The translations under genes were made by a program, and so were the position numbers. Positions 1 through 4,686 of a DNA stretch of 5,541 nucleotides are shown here, piece by piece. How positions within the stretch are numbered: position 1 is the stretch's first letter; each line of letters begins with the position of its first letter. Under the pieces are notes generated by a model, which was not told the DNA's origin, did no database searches, and saw only the letters and a program-made list of their open reading frames with translations. This DNA is from Hyphomicrobiaceae bacterium. Lineage in GTDB: Bacteria; Pseudomonadota; Alphaproteobacteria; Rhizobiales; HXMU1428-3. The stretch is taken from NCBI GenBank assembly GCA_028285025.1, contig JANQQH010000460.1, positions 1 through 5,541 of the forward strand, given 5' to 3'.

Positions 1-1049
1 GCTTGTCATTGCTCGACCAAGCTTTTGCAAGAGCAGGAAAAACAGATATCACCGCCACTGACATTCGCTCCATGCTGGGGTTAGCAGATAGAGCTGAAAT
101 TTTGGCATTGTTAAAAGCCATCTTTAAAGGGGAAGCGCAAACAGCCCTCACAACTTTTCGTACATTCTACGAAAATGGCGGCGACCCGCAACAGATCATC
201 GCTGATATGGCCGAGGCCGTCCATTCTGTCACGCGCAGTAAAGCTTTAAACAGCCAGCAAGGCAATGACGACCAACCAGAAGCGGTCCAAAAAGAAATTG
301 AAGAAATGGCCCTTTCTTTGTCGCATGCAGTATTACACCGTGCCTGGCAAACCCTGTTAAAGGGCTATGACGAAGTGGGTAATGCCCCCAATCAGTTAAG
401 CGCAGCCGAAATGGTATTGCTGCGCCTCACCTATATGAGCGACTTGCCAAGTCCAGGTGATCTCATCACCGCATTAAAGAAAGCAAAAGATACCCCCATT
501 AATGCGCCTGACCACAACAAGACTGAGGGATCACAAGATCAGTCCAAAGCCAGCCATACGCAAACACAAGGCCCTAAAGGCCGGGTGATTAATGGGCCAG
601 AGCATCAATGCGAACCCGATATATTTCAAGACCCACAAACAACCCCGCAGGCTAAAAGTCAAGCCGCCCCTTTCTTGCAAAGTTTCCAAGATGTGCTAGC
701 GCTCATCGGTGAGCACAGGGATGTGAAATTAAAACTGCAAGTTGAAGAATATGCCGAGCTGGTCAATTTTGCCCCTGGCCGCATTGAATTGCATATGCTA
801 GAGGGCGCAGATGATGGGTTTGTCAGTGATCTGTCCAACAAGCTTACCCGCTGGACAGGCCAGCGCTGGATGGTGGCCTTGTCACATGCACGCGGCCAAC
901 AAACCATTGGCCAACAGCGCCGCGCGCAAGAGCAAAAGGAACTAGAGCAAATCAAATCTCACCCAACAGTTGAAGCGGCTATGAAAGCGTTTCCAGGAGC
1001 CCAAATAACCGACATTAAGCCCTTAGATGAAGATGAGAGCAAAGACTAA
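1..1049 (+). CDS. dnaX: DNA polymerase III subunit gamma/tau, 3' part (5' end outside window)
   Basis: This is the C-terminal portion of the clamp-loader ATPase subunit, which loads the sliding clamp and ties the replicative polymerase to the fork. The gene is open at the left edge. The first complete codon (TTG at 3) is an internal leucine in 'SLLDQAFARAG', not a start. The ATPase domains I-II lie upstream. Visible are the domain III helices that oligomerise the clamp loader (about residues 1-150 of the fragment, including 'SMLGLADR' and 'LSAAEMVLLRLTYM'), a polar low-complexity linker (about 155-222, rich in Q, K, P and S), and a C-terminal domain (about 225-340) with 'TGQRWMVALS' and 'FPGAQITDIKPL'. 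That last domain is the type known from alphaproteobacterial tau subunits. I saw no in-frame dnaX-type A AAA AAG slippery site in this part. It is followed 68 bp downstream by ybaB, the classic dnaX-ybaB-recR order. Confidence 0.95.
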   Translation, partial: LSLLDQAFARAGKTDITATDIRSMLGLADRAEILALLKAIFKGEAQTALTTFRTFYENGGDPQQIIADMAEAVHSVTRSKALNSQQGNDDQPEAVQKEIEEMALSLSHAVLHRAWQTLLKGYDEVGNAPNQLSAAEMVLLRLTYMSDLPSPGDLITALKKAKDTPINAPDHNKTEGSQDQSKASHTQTQGPKGRVINGPEHQCEPDIFQDPQTTPQAKSQAAPFLQSFQDVLALIGEHRDVKLKLQVEEYAELVNFAPGRIELHMLEGADDGFVSDLSNKLTRWTGQRWMVALSHARGQQTIGQQRRAQEQKELEQIKSHPTVEAAMKAFPGAQITDIKPLDEDESKD

Positions 1050-1089
1050 GGCATCTGAGCCTTTCAATTTAACACTTAATCACAAAAGG

Positions 1090-1107
1090 CAAGAGGGTCT
1101 CCTCTTG
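1090..1107 (+). promoter_or_regulatory. small hairpin upstream of ybaB
   Basis: A perfect 7-bp inverted repeat (CAAGAGG / CCTCTTG) with a 4-nt loop GTCT lies 10 bp before the ybaB start codon. It includes the only purine-rich Shine-Dalgarno-like stretch in the gap (AGAGGG, 1092-1097), which sits about 20 nt from the ATG. It could influence ybaB translation or be an mRNA processing site. It has no U-tract, so it is not a typical intrinsic terminator. The functional reading is inference. Confidence 0.35.
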
Positions 1108-1117
1108 AAAACACAAC

Positions 1118-1429
1118 ATGTTCGACATAATGAAAAAAGCCAAAGAGCTTCAAACCAAAATGGCGCAAATTCAAGAAGAGCTTGCCCAATCAGAAATTGA
1201 AGGCTTGAGTGGCGGCGGTATGGTCAAAGTGATCTTAAACGGCAAAGGCGAAATGAAAGGCTTGAGCTTAGACCCAAACCTTCTTAAAGAAGATGAAGCT
1301 GAAATCCTAGAAGACCTCATAATCGCTGCCCATCAAGACGCCAAAACCAAAGCCGAAGAACACGCTGCCGAAAAAATGAAAGAAGCCACCGGCGATCTCC
1401 CCATTCCTCCGGGCATGAAATTATTCTAA
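1118..1429 (+). CDS. ybaB: YbaB/EbfC family nucleoid-associated DNA-binding protein
   Basis: This is a small dimeric DNA-binding protein of the YbaB/EbfC family, usually co-transcribed with recR and dnaX and implicated in nucleoid organisation or recombination-linked DNA binding. The 103-aa length is typical. An N-terminal helix (about 1-27, 'MKKAKELQTKMAQIQEELAQ') leads into a central strand region with 'GLSGGGMVKVILNGKGEMKGLSLDPNLL' character. A C-terminal helix rich in A, E and K follows, with the family ending 'LPIPPGMKLF'. The ATG at 1118 matches the family's N-terminus. A second ATG at 1130 is possible but would remove only four residues. No strong ribosome-binding site is within the normal distance of either. 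It sits between dnaX (68 bp upstream) and recR (155 bp downstream, separated by a long inverted repeat). Confidence 0.95.
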   Translation: MFDIMKKAKELQTKMAQIQEELAQSEIEGLSGGGMVKVILNGKGEMKGLSLDPNLLKEDEAEILEDLIIAAHQDAKTKAEEHAAEKMKEATGDLPIPPGMKLF

Positions 1430-1445
1430 ATGGGATGCCTAACCT

Positions 1446-1569
1446 TGTCCTTAAATCTCATGGTGAGACTTTTGCATTTTAAAAACGCTTGTCAAGGGCT
1501 CACAGAGCTTGTACCACCCTTGACAAGCGTTTTTAAAATGCGAAATTCTTATCATGAGATTTAAGGACA
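1446..1569. repeat. long interrupted palindrome (53-bp arms, 18-nt loop) between ybaB and recR
   Basis: The left arm (1446-1498) and right arm (1517-1569) are inverted copies matching at 49 of 53 positions. The loop at 1499-1516 is unpaired apart from weak internal complementarity. The four mismatched pairs are 1463/1552, 1465/1550, 1469/1546 and 1473/1542. In + strand RNA three of these are G.U or U.G pairs and only 1469/1546 (C.U) fails, so the ybaB-recR transcript can form an almost unbroken 53-bp stem. There is no U-tract after it, so it is not a standard terminator. Each arm also carries the bases TTGACA on one strand (1520-1525 on +), but I see no convincing -10 at proper spacing. The flanks (CTAACCT / GCTCTC) show no obvious target-site duplication. 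It may be a MITE-like or palindromic mobile repeat, or a long RNase III-type mRNA hairpin. Confidence 0.9.
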
Positions 1570-1584
1570 GCTCTCAGAACATCC

Positions 1585-2190
1585 ATGGCGCGCAACGTTA
1601 CCGGACCAGAAATAGAACAATTGATCAAGCTCATCTCCAAGCTCCCCGGCTTGGGGCCGCGCTCGGCCCGCCGCGCCGCTTTGCATCTGATTAAGAAAAA
1701 AGACCAGGTGATGGTGCCCCTGGCCAGCGCGCTGAATGAGGCAATAGAGAAAATTGTTGAGTGCAGCGTATGCGGCAATGTGGATACCAGCAATCCGTGC
1801 TCGATCTGCACTGATGAGCGCCGTGACCGCTCGCTAATCTGTGTTGTTGAAAGCGTCGGCGATCTCTGGGCACTAGAGCGGGCAGAGGTGATAAAGGGCC
1901 AATATCATGTGCTTGGCGGCACCCTGTCCCCACTAGACGGCATCGGGCCTGAAGATTTAAGATTAGGCAAACTGATCGAGCGGGCAAGTGAGACTGAAGT
2001 TACCGAAGTTCTGCTGGCCTTAAACGTCACAGTCGAAGGCCAATCCACCGCTCATTACATCACCGAACAACTCATCCCCTTAGGCGTCAAAACCTCCCGC
2101 CTGGCCCACGGCGTGCCCGTTGGCGGCGAGCTGGATTATTTGGATGAAGGCACACTTGCTGCTGCGATTAAGGCAAGAAAAGAGCTGTAA
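1585..2190 (+). CDS. recR: recombination mediator protein RecR
   Basis: RecR works with RecO (and RecF) to load RecA onto SSB-coated single-stranded DNA during gap repair. The 201-aa protein is full length and every family element is visible. A helix-hairpin-helix region '[17 protein letters not shown]' is at about 20-36. A four-cysteine zinc site is at C60, C63, C72 and C75. A Toprim domain starts at '[15 protein letters not shown]' (about 84-98, conserved Glu89) and continues through '[19 protein letters not shown]'. A C-terminal '[19 protein letters not shown]' segment ends the protein. The ATG at 1585 is the only reasonable start, because no start codon lies between it and the in-frame TGA at 1555-1557. 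A Shine-Dalgarno-like AAGGA (1563-1567) is 17 nt upstream, too far to be ideal, and lies inside the right arm of the palindrome. It ends the housekeeping gene block. Confidence 0.97.
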   Translation: MARNVTGPEIEQLIKLISKLPGLGPRSARRAALHLIKKKDQVMVPLASALNEAIEKIVECSVCGNVDTSNPCSICTDERRDRSLICVVESVGDLWALERAEVIKGQYHVLGGTLSPLDGIGPEDLRLGKLIERASETEVTEVLLALNVTVEGQSTAHYITEQLIPLGVKTSRLAHGVPVGGELDYLDEGTLAAAIKARKEL

Positions 2191-2234
2191 AGCCACAAGT
2201 TATTTCCTGTAGATTCTACTTAATTACCAGAAAA

Positions 2235-2298
2235 GAAAAAATATTTTTTTCAATATTGTTAATAGTGGATTATAGTTAAGTATAACTTTGTTCAGGAG
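2235..2298 (+). promoter_or_regulatory. AT-rich promoter region and Shine-Dalgarno for the membrane-anchored ParA gene
   Basis: The 114-bp recR-parA gap becomes abruptly AT-rich. It contains an A-tract/T-tract (GAAAAAA at 2235-2241, TTTTTTC at 2245-2251) that could bend DNA or act as an UP-like element. Candidate -10 hexamers are TATAGT (2271-2276) and TATAAC (2281-2286). Candidate -35 hexamers (TTTCAA 2248-2253 with 17-bp spacing to TATAGT; TTGTTA 2256-2261 with 19-bp spacing to TATAAC) are weak. A strong AGGAG (2294-2298) lies 6 nt before the GTG start at 2305 and fixes that start. I saw no intrinsic terminator after recR. The ribosome-binding site is well supported and the exact promoter is not. 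Confidence 0.45.
2270..2285. repeat. 16-bp near-palindrome overlapping the candidate -10 (possible operator)
   Basis: TTATAGTTAAGTATAA is symmetric at 7 of 8 base pairs; only 2275/2280 breaks the symmetry. It covers one candidate -10 hexamer and overlaps the other, where a repressor or an autoregulating ParA/partner complex could bind. The sequence is nearly all A/T, so chance symmetry is a real alternative. Confidence 0.25.
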
Positions 2299-2304
2299 CG
2301 TAGT

Positions 2305-3462
2305 GTGGAGCTGGAAGAGCTAATAAAGTCAATTATAGGGCACAGATTTGCTTTTATTATTGTACCAATTATTGTTGGTATCATAGGTTATTTGCTAAGT
2401 TTTATCTGGAAAGGAATAATGTGGGTTTGGAGATATTTTTCTAGAGTCCAAACGGCCCTAAATGCTGTTGCCCAAAAGCGCGAAAATGGAACTCTTCGTG
2501 AGGGCGATGGCTTATGGACAGCACTACCAATTGAACATCCAGACAATTATCAAACCCATTTAGAAGCTGCAAAAGTCTTATCTATTGTCAATTTAAAAGG
2601 CGGGGTTGGTAAAACCACAATAGCAGCAAATTTAGGGGCCTGCATGGCTCAGCAATTAAATGAAGGAAAAATAGGGTCGGAACAAAAAAGGGTTTTACTA
2701 ATTGACCTAGATTTTCAAGGTACCTTGTCAGGTATGGCTAAACCGAAGGACGATATCTGGCCCCCTAAAGATGTAGATTCACATGCAACAAGACTTATTA
2801 GCAATGCATTAAACTCTGAAAACATAATTGACTTACGTTATACAGCTGATGAGCGAGAATTATTGGAAATCATTCCCTCTTATTATGAGCTCGCCCAGGC
2901 TGAAAACCGTTTAATGATTGAATGGTTATTAGGGACCCAAGAAAATGATATTCGTTATACCTTGGCAAACATCCTGCACAGACCGCAAATAAGAAATCGA
3001 TACAGTCTAATTATTATAGATTGTCCTCCACGATTGACCACTGCTACAATCCAAGCCTTATGTGCCAGTTCTCATTTGTTAATTCCCACCATTATGGATT
3101 TAGCTTCCGCTGGTGCAGTTAATAGCTTTGCCAGGCAGGTTGAGACATATAAGAAAAAAAAGATGTGTCCTTATATTCAACATATTGGAGTTGTAGGATC
3201 TATTGCTAATCCGGTGGAAAATTTTGATCAACAAATTATAGACCTTAAGGCTTTACTAAATAGCAGCTGGGAGAATGGGGGAGTTGACGGAGTTGTTACA
3301 GTTTTAGACCAAAACACTTTTATCCCCAGATATAAGAGAATAGCTGAAAATTATGGCAGAGGAATCGTTTATCCTACGGACGGTGTAACCAATCAAGATA
3401 TTAAAATAAATGAAGCGATTGAAAATTTAGCTACAATAGTTCGCAGAAAGATGAATTTGTAA
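2305..3462 (+). CDS. ParA/MinD-family ATPase with N-terminal transmembrane segment
   Basis: This is a P-loop ATPase of the ParA/MinD (deviant Walker A) class, 385 aa, starting at GTG with AGGAG 6 nt upstream. Residues 15-35 are strongly hydrophobic, followed by a Trp-rich stretch and basic residues (K36, R43, R47), predicting one membrane helix with the ATPase in the cytoplasm. A linker (about 46-88) leads to the ATPase domain. Its motifs are the deviant Walker A KGGVGKTT at 98-105 (signature Lys98), the Walker A'/switch LIDLDFQGTL at 132-141, YYELAQAEN at 193-201, Walker B IIIDCPPR at 236-243, and CASSHLLIPTIMD at 253-265. Classical ParAs are soluble, so the membrane anchor is unusual. BY-kinases also place an ATPase after membrane helices, but this protein has the ParA signature lysine and no C-terminal tyrosine cluster. 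It lies 37 bp before its probable operon partner. The gene is visibly AT-richer than recR, and a homologous ATPase lies on the opposite strand nearby. Substrate or cargo is unknown. Confidence 0.88.
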   Translation: MELEELIKSIIGHRFAFIIVPIIVGIIGYLLSFIWKGIMWVWRYFSRVQTALNAVAQKRENGTLREGDGLWTALPIEHPDNYQTHLEAAKVLSIVNLKGGVGKTTIAANLGACMAQQLNEGKIGSEQKRVLLIDLDFQGTLSGMAKPKDDIWPPKDVDSHATRLISNALNSENIIDLRYTADERELLEIIPSYYELAQAENRLMIEWLLGTQENDIRYTLANILHRPQIRNRYSLIIIDCPPRLTTATIQALCASSHLLIPTIMDLASAGAVNSFARQVETYKKKKMCPYIQHIGVVGSIANPVENFDQQIIDLKALLNSSWENGGVDGVVTVLDQNTFIPRYKRIAENYGRGIVYPTDGVTNQDIKINEAIENLATIVRRKMNL

Positions 3463-3499
3463 AAAACAGGTTTCATTAAAAATAAAGGCTTTTCACAAA

Positions 3500-4195
3500 A
3501 TGAAAGCAAAGGAATTTGGACAATTTATAGAAACTTTCATCACTTTGTTAAATGATGTTGGCGCTGATGAAAGCACTAAAGCTTGGGAGCAAACATTACC
3601 TCTGTTTGAACAAAACCCTGAGGCTACAGTTGTCCAGCTAACCAAGGCAATATCTAAAATTTCACCAACATCTGAAGTTACAGGGATCCAAGCTGCTAAA
3701 CTCATTAGTATGATCCCGAGCCTGATAAGTTTTTTACAAAAACCAGCCAAAAAAGCTTATATTATTGATTGTGAGAAACTAAAAACGGCATTGTTACCGT
3801 TTGAAAATATTGCAATCTCTGAAATAGTTCAAAGCACTCTTAATGATATAAAATTTGAAGAGCAAAAGAAACTTCAAAAAGAATTAGAAAAGCAGCAAAA
3901 ACAACAAAAAGAAGCTGCCTTGATTAATCATTATGTTTCTAAATTAGAAAGCTCTTTAGGAAATGCTGAAAAGTTTCCAGCCATAGTAGAAGAAATTAAA
4001 GAAAAAAATAAAGGTGGTAAAAACGCGGAACTTTCAGTAGCCGCCATTAAAAAGATTGCTCATGAATTTACGCGGGCATTAATGAGTGAACTAAATAGTA
4101 AAGCAAAAGCTCTTGCAGCCATAAATTATCGTCATGAAACTTTAATGATTGGCCGGGCTAAGTCTCAAGCTACTGGGGATCGAACTGCAGCTTAG
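3500..4195 (+). CDS. helical/coiled-coil partner protein of the membrane-anchored ParA
   Basis: A 231-aa protein of no family I can name with certainty. It follows the ParA-like gene by 37 bp, with AAAGG (3484-3488) 11 nt before the ATG, so co-transcription is likely. The predicted layout is an N-terminal helical domain (about 1-112, starting MKAKEFGQF), a Q/K/E-rich coiled coil (about 118-140, 'EEQKKLQKELEKQQKQQKE'), and a C-terminal helical domain (about 142-222) containing 'SVAAIKKIAHEF' and 'SKAKALAAINYRHETLM'. It has no signal peptide or membrane helix. By eye the N- and C-terminal domains align with the 157-aa protein at 4207-4680, which accompanies the other ParA-like gene. This suggests a cognate adaptor or activator, by analogy with ParB or McdB-type partners of ParA ATPases. 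The C-terminal domain faintly resembles SAP/Rho-N-like helical nucleic-acid-binding folds, but that is a weak impression. The gene is very A-rich in base composition. Confidence 0.8.
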   Translation: MKAKEFGQFIETFITLLNDVGADESTKAWEQTLPLFEQNPEATVVQLTKAISKISPTSEVTGIQAAKLISMIPSLISFLQKPAKKAYIIDCEKLKTALLPFENIAISEIVQSTLNDIKFEEQKKLQKELEKQQKQQKEAALINHYVSKLESSLGNAEKFPAIVEEIKEKNKGGKNAELSVAAIKKIAHEFTRALMSELNSKAKALAAINYRHETLMIGRAKSQATGDRTAA

Positions 4196-4206
4196 AGGTT
4201 TTCCTT

Positions 4207-4680
4207 CTACCACTGCGACAAAATCTTAAACTTATGCGCGGTGCGCAAATCTTGTGCCCACTTGGTTCTAATCTCATCTAATAAGTCTTGTTTTTTCGAT
4301 GACAGCGGCACCAGCCCCATAAACTCTTGTGCAATTGCCTTGAGTTCTTTCAGGCGCACTTGCTTGTCAGCCCCAACCGATTTTAGCGCTGTAATAAAAT
4401 CAGCCTCAGAATTGCCAGAGGCCTTTAAAGACTGCACATGGTCCTCAACAACCGCCTGGCGCAAACCGCTTGCACCTCCTGATGACCGTTTCGCAGGTGC
4501 ACCGCTCTTACCCTCCAAGCCAGCGCGTGCCTTTTTGCAAAAGGCATCCACCGTCATGTGTTCATGCCCATCCATCAGCGCGATGAGTTTTTCAAAATCT
4601 TGCACTGCCTTTTTGGCGTCCCATTCTTCAAGAACCGGAACCAATTTCTCAAGGCCAGATTTCAGAGCTTTAACTTTCAT
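4207..4680 (-). CDS. small helical partner protein of the second ParA-like ATPase
   Basis: A 157-aa protein on the minus strand. It starts (ATG at 4680-4678) 6 bp after the stop of the ParA-like gene, with GGGAG in the end of that gene serving as a plausible ribosome-binding site. The tight spacing implies translational coupling. The layout is an N-terminal helical domain (about 1-55, starting MKVKALKSG, with 'FEKLIALMDGHEHMTVDAFCKKA'), a short flexible basic Gly/Ser/Lys linker (about 57-72) and a C-terminal helical domain (about 77-150) with 'DHVQSLKASGNSEADF', 'LKELKAIAQEFMGL' and 'SSKKQDLLDEIRTKW'. These match, by eye, the N- and C-terminal parts of the 231-aa partner at 3500-4195; the long coiled coil is absent. 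The 'LKAIAQEF...SKK..LL..I' pattern is reminiscent of SAP/Rho-N-type motifs, which would mean DNA or RNA binding, but this is tentative. Its stop lies 11 bp from the stop of the convergent partner gene. Confidence 0.8.
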   Translation of the reverse strand: MKVKALKSGLEKLVPVLEEWDAKKAVQDFEKLIALMDGHEHMTVDAFCKKARAGLEGKSGAPAKRSSGGASGLRQAVVEDHVQSLKASGNSEADFITALKSVGADKQVRLKELKAIAQEFMGLVPLSSKKQDLLDEIRTKWAQDLRTAHKFKILSQW

Positions 4681-4686
4681 GCAAAA

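Noticed and set aside
3..5. TTG at base 3 as a start codon for the first gene
   Set aside because: It encodes an internal leucine of DnaX domain III ('SLLDQAF'); the ATPase domains must lie upstream of the window.
288..296. Possible dnaX programmed frameshift site (CAAAAAGAA)
   Set aside because: Only five A's are present and the phase does not give X XXY YYZ, so it is not a standard slippery heptamer.
1446..1569. The long palindrome as an intrinsic terminator
   Set aside because: No T-tract follows the right arm, and the stem is far longer than typical terminators.
1691..1987. 98-aa minus-strand open frame opposite recR
   Set aside because: It lies fully within recR, whose zinc and Toprim motifs are intact. 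The translation has no family features.
2305..3462. The membrane ATPase as a bacterial tyrosine (BY) kinase
   Set aside because: It carries the ParA signature lysine in KGGVGKTT and ParA-like D.PP Walker B, has a single N-terminal membrane helix, and lacks a C-terminal tyrosine cluster.
3493..3750. 85-aa minus-strand open frame with a hydrophobic start opposite the 231-aa partner gene
   Set aside because: It overlaps the partner gene almost entirely, has no ribosome-binding support, and the sense frame aligns with the second partner protein.
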